From Astropecten irregularis (lineage: Eukaryota > Echinodermata > Asteroidea > Paxillosida > Astropectinidae): DNA of 64,000 nt. The stretch spans positions 15,954,931 to 16,018,930 of the forward strand of contig OZ020255.1 in the NCBI GenBank assembly GCA_963971285.1, written 5' to 3'. The position numbers and the translations under genes are program-made. Positions 47,139 to 56,766 of this stretch are shown in pieces. The notes beneath the pieces are model-generated. The model did not search any database. It had not been told where the DNA came from and saw only the letters and a list, made by a program, of their open reading frames with translations. Position 1 is the stretch's first letter; every line of letters begins with the position of its first letter.

Positions 47139-47515
47139 TTAAAGGTAGTATCATACTTTGGTAGCATACCAAAACAGAAATCTTCACATATTTACCTATA
47201 ACCATGCTATAACTATGTAAAGATGGCGATGGTAGAAACATACCGTTAACACTTTTTTGGCATGAAATGCTGTATTTGTCCAGAAAAGAGTAAAACCAAT
47301 TGACCAAAAACAATGTTGATCTTCGGAAGATCAAAAATCCTGTGAAAAAGTTTTTGAAATACTGTGGGCGTTTTTAAGTTAAGTTTTGTTTCTCAAAAGG
47401 TGGGCACTATATGGGACTGGGAATTTCACAGGTAACTGTTACTGTATCTTTCTTGATTTTTTGACCATGAATCTGCATTTCTTTTACAGAAACCAAAGTA
47501 TGATATTACTTTTAA
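47139..47515 (-). mobile_element. Family A TTAA-type MITE, copy 8
   Basis: TTAAAGGTAGTATCATACTT and the right end AAAGTATGATATTACTTTTAA. The centre is GATCTTCGGAAGATC, the alternative hairpin sequence also seen at 33080, so these two copies form a sub-family. A GTTAAGTTTTG insertion lies in the right half. Confidence 0.8.
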
Positions 47516-48465
47516 AGCAGATGTCTTGGTAGTTGTTCTGAATATTCTGACCCATTCAGACCCCATTGTTCCTACACTGTTTATATCTCCAAATCCAAAT
47601 GAATAAATATGAATCTCAACAGTGACTGATGATAAAAAAAGATGCTTGATAGTTTACAAAGTTTCAGAACAAAAATGTCATTTCCTTGTTCCCTTATCAC
47701 TCACAATAAACTCCTCACCAGCTCCCAACTTACTCCAAAGACCCACATCATCTTGTTTGTTTGGAATAAGTTTGACTTAATAATGAGTTAATGAAAGGGG
47801 AAACAGTTGTAAGTCTTCACTGGCCATTAGAGCAATTGGACCAATTTAGCTTGGCACCATATACAGGGTAATTATTGTGCAATTTAACTTACAGTGAGGG
47901 CATCATTAGGGCCTGGGTACAAGAAAATAAGGGTATAGGGAGGAATAGGGTGAATACTTTGGAAGATCCAGGCATGATTGGGGTTTGTGAATTCTTGGTG
48001 GTCCACTGGAGGATTGATTATGTAATATATGTCACAATTCTGCGGGTATGTGAACTGGCTCAGGGCACCTTGATTGTTTTTATCTGGCCAATCAGATAAG
48101 CTATTCCATCAAAGGTTATGGGTATCGTCCCTATAACAAGGTCTGTGATTGGTCATATTTGCAGCATATTGTTGTTATTTCGCATAATTAGGACATCATG
48201 ATGCCATATAATTGGCTGAATTTGTTGAGCATCGTCACTGCTCTGAAATTGATTTTTGTTGTTGTAAATAGACCAACTTCTTAATCATTTTAGGAGCAAT
48301 TCCAGAAAGATCTTCAAATCTATGGAGGTGCTCACAGAACCTTTCATCTTCTATCTTTAAGTAACAGTTGAACAATATCTTGCACTATGGTATGTCTTTA
48401 AATGTATTAACCTTCAATTTTTTAAAATGGAACAGAGAAAAATTGACTTGATTGGGATTTTATCT

Positions 48466-48537
48466 TTGTTCACCTTTCAATGACTTAGAATTAATCCAGT
48501 CAGTTTCCCTAGTGGTTATTTGATGAACACCTTTCTC
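48466..48537 (+). repeat. SINE 3' tail fragment
   Basis: TTTCAATGACTTAGAATTAA, CCAGTCAGTTTCCCTAGTGG and TTATTTGATGAAC match the tail of the SINEs at 17398, 22559 and 54885. The tRNA-related head is absent, as expected for 5' truncation. Confidence 0.7.
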
Positions 48538-49533
48538 TTTTAATATGGTAAATAGATAGTTCAATCAAAGAATTTGTAAAAACGGTGTTTGCCTTTGAAA
48601 GTGATTTAGTGATTGTCTTGATTAAATTGTTTTGTTAGCAAAGTAAACTGATGGAAGCTTAGCTAGAACTTGCTAGTGTGAAGATCATAGGACTTATGAC
48701 CATGGGGCTACCTCCGTGGTATGACATCACACCTTTCATATTACTTTATTAGGTAGAGCGACAATGTCCTGTCTGTACTCTAGGGTACCTGTATGATACT
48801 TGACAATATCTTCCATTATATCTTTGTGTCTCATATTTCTTCGAAGCTCACATATTTATGAGCAGTTCATTGTAATGAAGGCATGGTTGTCACATCTGGG
48901 TCTTTGTCCGACTCATCACCTCTCTCCGTTCTTGACAGAATCCAGGGGCGTGTTGTTAGTTTAGCGGGTCAGTGTTTGGCAGCATCTCATGAAAGTCTTG
49001 TCAGTTCATGGAGGAAGGAAACTACCTCCATGATGGGTCTGTCACTCTGGTACCTTAATAAGTCTCCTCTGTCCTTCCCCTAGTGGTTCTTCAACTTAAC
49101 AGCTCTTGGGGTACACTTTGTATTTTGATGCCGTTTTCTCATAAGGAGATATTTCCTCTTGTTCCTAATGTCAGCATTGAGACACCTCTAAGACTTGTCT
49201 TGGGTGCTGGCTCCTCTCGTTTCTGCTTCATCTAAAAGCTGAAACTCCATTGCTCGTTGTTTGTTAAAGTTGAAGCAGTGTCTACTTGTACAATATTGAT
49301 AATCTGGTGCAAAACAGACTTACCGGTAATGTATGAAATGAGTCTGAAATGAAACCCAAGGCAAGGTTTAGCGAAGGGTCATACTTCTCCATTCATTAAC
49401 AGAGGAGCATCATATACAGCCTCGACGTGGAATTCCTTACTTTTTACCTGTTTTCCCCCGTTTTCTAGAATCTTTCTCCGTTCAAGAGAAATATGAACAG
49501 ATATTTTTGTCTACGGTAACTCCTGCATGTATT

Positions 49534-49686
49534 GGGGTTGATTTCACGAAGCCCTACGATCGATCGCAACTCGAGATACAAAGGATAAGCCATCATATCC
49601 TTTGACTTCTACGTGGGCCTGTAATGCATCATATTAAGTCGTACGATTGATAGTAGGTACGTTGTGTTTGGTAAAATCGAGCCCTG
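49534..49686. mobile_element. Foldback element family D, copy 2
   Basis: GGGGTTGATTTCACGAAGCC mirrors GGTAAAATCGAGCCC. CTACGATCGATCGCAACTC mirrors TACGATTGATAGTAGG. It sits only 115 bp before the RBMS exon 2 acceptor without disrupting it. Confidence 0.75.
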
Positions 49687-49800
49687 GTTCATTGTTTCTC
49701 CACCTGATGATCTCAGGAATGGATGAGTTTTTGACCTTTTTGTCTCATGTTCGGAACATTGCCGTTATTCAGTTGTACTCTCTCTGATTCCTCCTTACAG

Positions 49801-50012
49801 ACGTACCCACCTGTCCGAACGATGCCTCCACCTAGTCCAGCCAGCAACACGGGCTCAGCAGGTAGTTCAGGATCTTCCAGTCAGCAACATTCCCCACACT
49901 CTCAGTCCTCACAATGTAGCTATGGCAACGACAAACTCAGCAAGACAAACCTGTACATAAGAGGCCTTCCAACACACACCACAGATGAAAACCTGGTCAC
50001 TCTGTGTCAGCA
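49801..50012 (+). CDS. RBMS-like RNA-binding protein, exon 2 (start of RRM1)
   Basis: The exon begins after TCCTTACAG in phase 0 and ends CAGCA|GTAAGT, leaving phase 2. It encodes 70 full residues: a Pro/Ser/Gly/Gln-rich linker (exon residues 1-44, including MPPPSPAS and a [12 protein letters not shown] run), then [20 protein letters not shown] and [18 protein letters not shown] with TTD..LV.LCQ is the signature opening of RRM1 in RBMS1/2/3 single-strand-binding proteins; NLYIRG is RNP2 (protein residues about 77-82). RNP1 and RRM2 must be on later exons, which I could not find up to 64000. RBMS proteins bind AU-rich RNA and single-stranded DNA and affect mRNA stability and transcription. Which vertebrate paralogue it matches cannot be decided from this part. 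Confidence 0.92.
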
Positions 50013-50137
50013 GTAAGTCCCTTTCTTCTCATTTGTGTTCACTTTGCTCATGATTGTTTGTTTGTTTGTTTGTTTGTCTCTTGTTCTACTAGCTTTGTCT
50101 GTTTGTTTACAAGTTATTGAGGAGTAACAGAAGATGT

Positions 50138-50310
50138 TGGGAGGGCCTGATGCGTTTCGATCCTAGCAGGCCTTTGATATAAAGATCCTGCTAGGATTGA
50201 AATGCGTCAGGCCCTCAAAAGATCCTGTTAGGATCGAAACGCGTCATGCCCTCCTAACTTTTTTAGATTTCAGCTGGCTGATGAGCAGTTTGCAGCAGTT
50301 TATTACTTGC
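50138..50310. repeat. Family P (Penelope-like) cluster: three hairpin motifs
   Basis: GGGCCTGATGCGTTTCGATC at the left is inverted with GATTGAAATGCGTCAGGCCC, around a GATCCT/AGGAT-type stem each. A third motif, GATCCTGTTAGGATCGAAAC, follows near 50221 in direct orientation. Downstream comes TGGCTGATGAGCAGTTTGCA with GCAGTTTATTACTTG, as at 21873. This is the most complete locus of the family. Three stem-plus-CGAAAC modules in 100 bp suggest a tandem long-terminal-type arrangement, as in Penelope-like elements, but no reverse transcriptase is present. Confidence 0.55.
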
Positions 50311-50580
50311 ATTATTTATCGGTTTATTTGTTTGCATCGTTACTTGTAGTTCGGAATCATTTTGTACAGAACAGAAGCACAAACAGGCTGAGTATTTTTT
50401 GGTTGAGTGTTGAAAATGTTGAGTAGGACAGAACTTGAGACTTGAGACTTGGGGCTTGTAGAAGACCATGCTTGAGCTGTGCTCCTTGAGCCTTTCCTCC
50501 CACCTCGTCGCTATGCTTCTTTATCCCTTTAATTTTGCAAAGTGACTCCCCAAACCACTGACCCACCCTCCTCCATCTTA

Positions 50581-50781
50581 TGGCCTTTTCACAGGCTGTT
50601 AAAAAAAACTAACAAGGCCTGCAAGTTTTTCTCATACTTGAGAAATCTGACAAAAGTGTCGTCATGTGAAAGGACACCGATGCTTGAGAGTGACCGACGT
50701 CCCGGTGAATCCTTCAGAAATTTCTTAAGCATGAGAAAAACTTGTAAGCCTTGTTAGTTTTTAGCATTGTTTGAAAGGCCA
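50581..50781. mobile_element. Palindromic MITE with GGCCTTTTCACAGG end
   Basis: AAACTAACAAGGCCTGCAAG with TTTTTCTCATACTTGAGAAA in the left arm is inverted in the right arm as TTTCTTAAGCATGAGAAA, AACTTGTAAGCCTTGTTAGT. The outer ends TGGCCTTTTCACAG and TTTGAAAGGCCA also pair. Arms of about 75 bp surround a GC-richer loop (GTGTCGTCATGTGAAAGGAC). No coding frame. Confidence 0.75.
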
Positions 50782-50943
50782 AATTAAGATAAATCCAGAT
50801 AATTTAAGTTTGTATTCCATCATTATATAGGCCTACAGTGCAAGTCCAAGTTGTCCAACATGCCCCCCCAAAAAAATGTCCCAGAGAGGTCAGTAAATGA
50901 GAACAAAAATGAGAAGAAACAAGCAACAAACCCCAAACTCACT

Positions 50944-51308
50944 TTAAAGGTAGTATCATACTTTGGTTTTTGTCAAAGAAATACAGATTCATGGAAAAAA
51001 ATATCAAGGAAAATACAGTAAAAGTAATCTGTGAAAATTTCAGTCCCATACGTTGCCCACTTTTTGAGAAAACAGCAAAAAATTGCCACAGTATTTCTTA
51101 AGTGTTTTCTCTTTTATTTTTGATCTTTTAAAAGATCAAAAAGATTTTTGGTCGTTGGTTAACAAATTTCTGGATAAATACACCATTTCAGGCGGAAAAA
51201 TTTAAACAGTATGTTTCTACCACCACCATCTTCATACCCTGTAAGTTATACGTAAATCTGTGAACATTTCTGTTTTGGTCTCTTACCAAGGTATGATACT
51301 ACCTTTAA
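50944..51308 (+). mobile_element. Family A TTAA-type MITE, copy 9
   Basis: Near-intact: TTAAAGGTAGTATCATACTT and the right end AGGTATGATACTACCTTTAA. The central palindrome TTTGATCTTTTAAAAGATCA is perfect. TTAA is present at both ends. Confidence 0.85.
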
Positions 51309-51373
51309 TCCTGCATTTATCAACTTCCAAGCCTTGATTGGTACGGGGGTTTTCTTTTCATGCTTTTCGAGAG

Positions 51374-52144
51374 TAAAGGCCTTTTCACACTATGAACATC
51401 CGACCCGTGTTGAAATCTACACGGGTCCGATCCGTGTTGAATTTTTAAAATTTCAACACGGGTCACTTTCGTTCCGTTTTCACACTACTCAGTGCAACAC
51501 CGGTATCTGCTCGACACGTGTAAAGGTTCGACCCGTGTATTGCGCGATCGTTTCATACTACACACGGGATCACACTTTCAACACGGATACAAAATTCCCC
51601 ATACAATATTACGGCGCATCGGGCCTTCATTCGTCCAATATGGCGGCGCCCAGTAATTTTCAGACGATGTTCGTGTTGTATTCCGAGTCTAGCAAGCCTG
51701 AGATATAATATTGAAATGAACACAAAATAAATCGTGCGGAATTTTTTGACAAGGATTGCTTGCAGCAGGCCGGTCAAAGGTTACTTATTATTTTGTTCGT
51801 TGCATGCAAACCATTACCAAAGATGAGCTCCGCGACGCTCTATCTTTGATGCTACTACAGTACTGCCACATAAAATAATGTGCTCTCGGCTGCTACGCCA
51901 TGGTTACACGGATCGAACTCAACCCACAGACGTTCACACTACAGGTTTCAACACGTGTCGGACTTCTCAACACGGGTCGAGAGTTCTCAACCCACCTCCC
52001 GAGCAGGGTTGGTTTCAACACGTGTCGAGCGCTCAACACGGGTCGACGCCGTGTTGAAATCTTGCAGTGTGAAATGGTCAGTCATTTCTACACGTGTCGG
52101 ACCCGTGTACAACCCGGAGATTTTTCGTAGTGTGAAAAGGCCTT
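51374..52144. mobile_element. TIR element with arrays of ACACGGGTCG motifs; TAA target duplication
   Basis: AGGCCTTTTCACACTA at the left and TAGTGTGAAAAGGCCT at the right are perfect inverted repeats, directly flanked by TAA on both sides, which fits the TWA target of PIF/Harbinger transposons. Both sub-terminal regions (about 51395-51600 and 51905-52115) are crowded with variants of ACACGGGTCG / CGACCCGTGT, about 16 in all and in both orientations, some as ACACGTGTCG with a CACGTG core. The middle 300 bases are unrelated and contain CAATATGGCGGCGCC. No transposase frame; the 124-codon frame is simply repeat sequence. Confidence 0.75.
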
Positions 52145-53264
52145 AAGTTCACTGGGCGTTCAGTGCACTTATCTGGCAACAGAATAAAGTACAATTCCTG
52201 ACCCTACCCAGCTTGGACAAACTTGTAAGCAATATTTCCTGTTTCTTTGTAGTCGGGCGTGAGACCGTGCCGAAATTGGTCAATTAAGGGTGTGCGAAGC
52301 ATTTGATGTTGTGGATAAAATTTCACCGGATCATTTGCCAAAATGGAGATGAGGATTAGAGTGCTTGAATGCATTTTTTTTCTGAAGAGGGGAGGGGTTG
52401 CAGCAACAATCCTATTCTGTGGAATTTGTTTTCTTGTTCTGTTCATGCCGGTTTCTTGAATTTGATTTATGGAACTGCCGAGAGTTTTTCCTGAGCTCTT
52501 TTAGATAAACTTTCCATGTCGGTTCTGTAAACAGACCACCACCTAAGTGAATTCCAGTACAAGGTGTGTGACCTATCCCTGTTGAAGAGAATTGTCACCT
52601 TGGAATTTCAAAAGCCGCTTTTGATAACGACCAACCATGCTTGAAAATGATCGGGGGAAATCTTAGATTAAACGGTCCATGTAATTGGAATAATATTTCT
52701 TAAATCCGTTTAATATAGCTTTTTCTGTGAGGTCATTGGTTTTTAATTCCATTTCAATATCTCTTCTCAAATTTCTGGTTTTAATGCAAATAATTTTCAT
52801 ACTCGTGAGTGCAATATGTCATGCTATGCCAGTGGCAAGCCAGTTGATTTGTGCTCAAAAGAAGCAAGAATGTTTTTCTGGATTTCTTTCAAAATGGAAA
52901 CCAGTTTCCTTGATGAAGTACTTCAAGTGAGTATTTTTAGTATCAAATTCCATCCTCATCCTCCTGATGACGACGAACAGAGCACACTGTTCGGAACATC
53001 AAGAGATAATACCACTGGTTCTTCTCAGAACCACACACTCTCACATGACAGATTACATGCATGGTGTCATTGCAAACCTACCTTATTTCAAATTCCTTAC
53101 TTATGTCAATTAGTTGTGTCCATGCCGTCCTTTGTTTATCTTAAGATGAATAATGTCCTTGTATGGGGCAAAGATGTGTGCAATGATGAAATCAACTTGG
53201 CTCCTTTGTTTCAATCCCCAAAAAAGACTTGTCATCTATATTCACACTGTTGAGCTTTCCATGC
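52145..53264. other. No gene accepted
   Basis: The frame 52816-53253 is open for 145 codons but lacks a recognisable domain, and its length is within what this AT-rich window can give by chance. No repeat was recognised. Confidence 0.4.
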
Positions 53265-53731
53265 ACAGTGTGTCCCGAAAAAACCGATACCCATTTTCAA
53301 AAAATTATGAGAAGAAGTTGTATGTATTCAGCTATTTGATTTTTAGTCTATTGCATTCACTATCTCACTGGGTAAATTCTGACCAAATTTAAATGAAATC
53401 CATTCATGCATCACCGAGCAATTACTGATTGTCTTGAAAAGTCAATTTTGCTATTACCATTACAAATGAGTGACAGTTGTGGTCATCTAATAGTGGTGAT
53501 CTGTGTGTAGTGAATGTGGGCGGCCACATTGAGGGGAGATTTACAGATCACAACTAAGAATGTTAAGATGACCACCATTGTCGCTCAATTGTAATGGATT
53601 GCATTGAAATTTCATCAGAACATGGCCTGGGAGATATTGAATGCAATAGACTAAAAATCAAATACCTACAAACATACCATTTTTTTTCATAATGTTTTGA
53701 AAATGGGTATCGTTTTTTGGGAACACACTGT
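53265..53731. mobile_element. Long palindromic (foldback) element, about 470 bp
   Basis: ACAGTGTGTCCCGAAAAAAC at 53265 is inverted as GTTTTTTGGGAACACACTGT minus small changes at 53712. The arms stay paired for about 200 bp: GATACCCATTTTCAAAA, TATTTGATTTTTAGTCTATT and CCATTACAAATGAGTGACAG on the left have clear inverted partners on the right. Even the inner TGATCTGT / ACAGATCA pair holds, leaving a loop of only about 40 bp. Both arms yield similar peptides (RYPFSK.YEKK) because they are copies. No transposase; superfamily not determined. Confidence 0.8.
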
Positions 53732-54198
53732 ATAGAATACATGCACCTATTCTGAACTTGGAGAGAAAAAAATCCTTTGATGGTTTTGTAGCAAGTACAT
53801 GTAGGCCTAATGGTGAATGGCAAAATCCCACATTGTACCCCCTATATTCCTGTACAGAGGGAGAAGTGATGTTTGAAATAACCCCACATGAAACTTGTAT
53901 CAGTAAGTAAAAAAAAAAAAAGTTTACAAAATAAAATTCTGGCCCAACTTGATCAAGCCCGATGCCGATGGCAGCACCCCTTGGTCTCCGTCATTATGAA
54001 GTACAGGTAAAATCTATGAAATTGATAAGATTGAATCGTTCGGTTGTGTTTACAATGCCAGAAGTCACTAAGGTCAATGCGTTGATTACGATCGCAATTT
54101 CTGTAAAAGGAGATTAAAGTTCTTAAAAGGCTCCAAGCTAGCATGGGGCAAATTCTTCACCCTGGTTACCATGGAATTACGATCTCCATTCTGGACTT
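53732..54198. other. No gene recognised
   Basis: Spacer with an oligo-A run near 53910. No supported exon. Confidence 0.4.
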
Positions 54199-54558
54199 TT
54201 AAAGGTAGTATCATATTTTGGTAAGACACCAAAACAGAAATGTTCACAGATTTACGTATAACTTACAGGGTATGAAGATAGTGGTGGTAGAAACCTACCA
54301 TTAAAAAATATCTGCCTGAAATGGCTGAAATTTATCCAGAAATTAGTAAAACAACGACCGAAAATCTTTTTGATCTTTTAAAAGATCAAAGAGAAAAGAC
54401 TTAAGAAATACTGTGGCTGTTTTTCACAGTTTTCTCAAAAAGTGGGCACCGTATGGGACTGAAATGTTCACAGATGACTGTTACTGTATCCGTCTTGATA
54501 TTTTTGCCCATGAATCTGTATTTCTTTGATAAAAACCAAAGTATGAAATAACCTTTAA
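54199..54558 (-). mobile_element. Family A TTAA-type MITE, copy 10
   Basis: TTAAAGGTAGTATCATATTT and the right end AAAGTATGAAATAACCTTTAA. The central TTTGATCTTTTAAAAGATCA is perfect. Inner landmarks TTCACAGATTTACGTATAAC and AAAGTGGGCACCGTATGGGA are conserved. Confidence 0.85.
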
Positions 54559-54884
54559 TGCAAAGCCAGAAATCATATTCTCACCCTTTAACTGTGTAAA
54601 GCTTGTTCTGAGAAGTACACACATGAGCTGAATTCTTCTCCAGTCATTGACTGTTTATTTAATTAGTTCATAATTTCTATGTAGTTCCATCCAGTTCCAT
54701 GTAGCAGTGATTCATTTCTTGGAAGACCTAATCCTAACATACATGTAATGATGACTAAATCAGGTTTCAGACCAATATTTCCTAATTTGTCCCTTGTCGA
54801 TCTACTAGGGCTAATTATTCTGAGTGATCCCCCATGTACTGTTTCTCAGGTTGCAGCATTGGTAATGCTGCACGTATCTTAAAT
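54559..54884. other. Possible 3' end of the antisense gene
   Basis: TTTATT at about 54654 reads AATAAA on the - strand, some 600 bases past the stop codon of the antisense gene, so it could serve as its polyadenylation signal. In AT-rich DNA this hexamer is common, so the link is weak. Confidence 0.25.
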
Positions 54885-55125
54885 GATCCTTGGGATCATA
54901 GCAATGGTTTCGTGGCTTTTGAGTGGCAAACGAACAAAGATAATTGACTATTTAATGTAGGACACAGCCAACATAGGTCTGGATGGCTCAATTGGTAAGA
55001 CTAAGAGCGCCATTACAGTATTCCGCTGGTTAGAATCCCACTCCAGTCAATTTTTCTTTGTTCACTTTTCAATGGCTTTTCAAATTAATCCAGTCAGTTT
55101 CCCTGATGGTTGTTTGAGAATACAT
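54885..55125 (+). repeat. tRNA-derived SINE (longest copy)
   Basis: AGTGGCAAACGAACAAAGAT and the following AATTGACTATTTAATG resemble the leader seen in the array at 3690. TGGATGGCTCAATTGGTAAG is the A-box region, GCTGGTTAGAATCCCACTCC the B-box region, then come TTCACTTTTCAATGGCTTTT and CAGTCAGTTTCCCTGATGGT of the tail. It links the tandem tRNA-like units at 3690 with the SINEs at 17398 and 22559. Confidence 0.7.
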
Positions 55126-55257
55126 TCTATTGACTTGCCGCTGTTACAAGACCGGCTGGCCGCTCTCGATTTTTAATCCTGTCTCCAATTATCAATCTTC
55201 CTTGTCATCTTTGTGATGAAACCAGCTACACGTCTGGCAAGGACTCCTAGCTGTGAA

Positions 55258-55496
55258 TTATACCTCAATGTCCTGCACTTTACCACCTGACTCCTGATCT
55301 TGTGACTGATTACAAATCTGACCAGAAATCAGCCAATTAAGGGATTTTATGACGGGAATTTTACGCTCAGTTAAAGGATCATCACCTGATTCCATCTGGG
55401 CCCTGGTATTCTCTGGGCTCTCTCTGGGGGATTTGGTTTCATCGTTAGGTAGAGGATCGTTTATTCGCAGGTGCTGATGCATAGAAGAAGTTATAT
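55258..55496 (-). CDS. Unknown protein, antisense nested gene, exon 2 (C-terminus)
   Basis: On the - strand the acceptor TTTCCAG at 55503-55497 opens an exon starting AT ATA ACT, which completes a GAT codon with the G left by exon 1. It encodes 79 residues counting the split Asp, ending GGKVQDIEV before TAA. The composition is hydrophilic and acidic, with proline-directed sites (KSPRESPE), a short IPVIKSLNWLISG segment and no membrane helix. A pyrimidine-rich GTCTTTCTC tract precedes the acceptor. I do not recognise the family. The open frame continues upstream of the acceptor, so the exact border is inferred from phase agreement. Confidence 0.5.
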
Positions 55497-56675
55497 CTGG
55501 AAATCTTATATGAGAAAGACCTTGTAAAACAATAGCTGTGTGGGCAAGAGAAGTGTGGAGACATTTACGTGGACATAGCACATGATGGCATGAAGATACA
55601 GGCAGGCACACCTGACCCTACAAATGGATCAAACTTTATTGATACCTGTTCGAAGGTAACTTCATACTTTGGGTTTTATGATAGAAATGCAGATTCATGG
55701 GTGCAGAAATATCAAGGAAGATACAGTTACAGTCATCTGTGAAATTTCCATTCCCATACGGTGCCCACTTTTGGTGAAGGATGCTCACTGTACATTTATT
55801 TTCGAAATTTATTCACACGACAAGCTTGCCCTGAAAAAAGAAATTGTTTTTGCTCATTGGTTGTACTCTTTTGTGAAAAATACAGCATTTCAGGCAGAAA
55901 CAATTTTAACAGTATGATTCTAGACATTCTACCATTACTATCTTTATCCTGTACGTTACAGGTAAATCTGTGAGGATTTCTGTTTCGGTATGCTACCAAA
56001 GTATGATGTTACCTTTAAAGAAAGTGCAACTCAGTCAGCTATTAAAACCAGCCAATGATCAATCAGGATTCAAACCAGTATTAATTAATGAATTAATGAC
56101 CACCACTATAATGAACATTTGGCTATATTGAACATCATCCTGTACTATAATACAGAACATTGTTGTTTAAATCGTTGTAATGGACAACCACCATTGTAAC
56201 AATTTCTGTGGTTCTTGCTGCGTTCGTTAAATATAAGTCATTCCATTGTACCACGTAAAAAACCAACAGCAAGAGTCCTCACGATTTCAATAAAATCTCA
56301 TTTCACAATGATTCTCAGCATTGATCATGCATCCCCACAGAACTTAATTCTCTTCCAATTTATGTGAATGGCCAAGCTTATATGTCTTCATTAAACTCCT
56401 CGGACCATCTCAATAATTTCAAAGATGCCTTGGTTCTAATAGAGTCCCATACAATCATGTATATAACTAAACCTGCTGTGATGTGATGCCTATGAAGTGT
56501 AAATATCTCTGGCCCTGATCAACCAAGCCACCTGCTCCCTTCAAAATAACCATTGAAGAGGATGAAAGATAACAGTCCCATGAATAAATGATGGCCGAGC
56601 GATGATAAGATCTTGCCCAAGATGGGAGGAAGAGTCGCCGTCGACTGTGCATATGTGTTTGTTTCTCTGATTTAC
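55497..56675 (-). other. Intron of the antisense gene
   Basis: The predicted intron is 1179 bp, from GTAAAT to TTTCCAG on the - strand. It contains the diverged family A element at 55650-56018. The remaining 56019-56675 has no further exon that I can support. Confidence 0.4.
55650..56018 (+). mobile_element. Family A MITE, diverged copy 11
   Basis: GAAGGTAACTTCATACTTTG at the left and AAAGTATGATGTTACCTTTAA at the right. The left TTAA has changed to TTCG. The central palindrome is gone, and the middle reads AAAGAAATTGTTTTTGCTCA. It is the most diverged of the full-length A copies, so probably among the oldest. Confidence 0.75.
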
Positions 56676-56766
56676 CTGCCACTTTCAGTTTCTTAGAACG
56701 GGTCTTCAACTCGTCATTTTGATTTGTGTTTTTGACTACTGATGAAGGTTCATCGGGTTCAGACAT
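56676..56766 (-). CDS. Unknown protein, antisense nested gene, exon 1 (N-terminus)
   Basis: The exon encodes 30 residues starting MSEPDEPSSVVKNT and ending RSKKLKVA, then one base of the next codon. The ATG has G at -3 and an in-frame TAA three codons upstream, so it is a plausible true start. The donor CAG|GTAAAT is good, in phase 1, and matches the acceptor at 55497. Joined, the two exons give 109 residues (about 12 kDa), basic near residues 21-28 (KTRSKKLK, a possible nuclear localisation signal) and acidic after. It lies inside RBMS intron 2 on the opposite strand. No homologue comes to mind, so conservation is the key test. Confidence 0.5.

Larger units (their letters stand above)
41162..49800 (+). 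other. RBMS-like intron 1
   Basis: The intron has a GTATGAGT donor and a TCCTCCTTACAG acceptor, and is about 8.6 kb long. It holds three family A MITEs (44490, 45779, 47139), two family P fragments (41254, 45427), a SINE tail (48466), a family D foldback (49534) and a 17-bp tandem repeat (42832). The remaining stretches (41330-42830, 42875-44489, 44790-45426, 46133-47138, 47516-48465, 48536-49533) contain only small unsupported frames. Confidence 0.65.

Noticed and set aside
52816..53253. 145-codon open frame
   Set aside because: No domain, no splice sites, and the length is near the expected maximum for random sequence of this composition and size.
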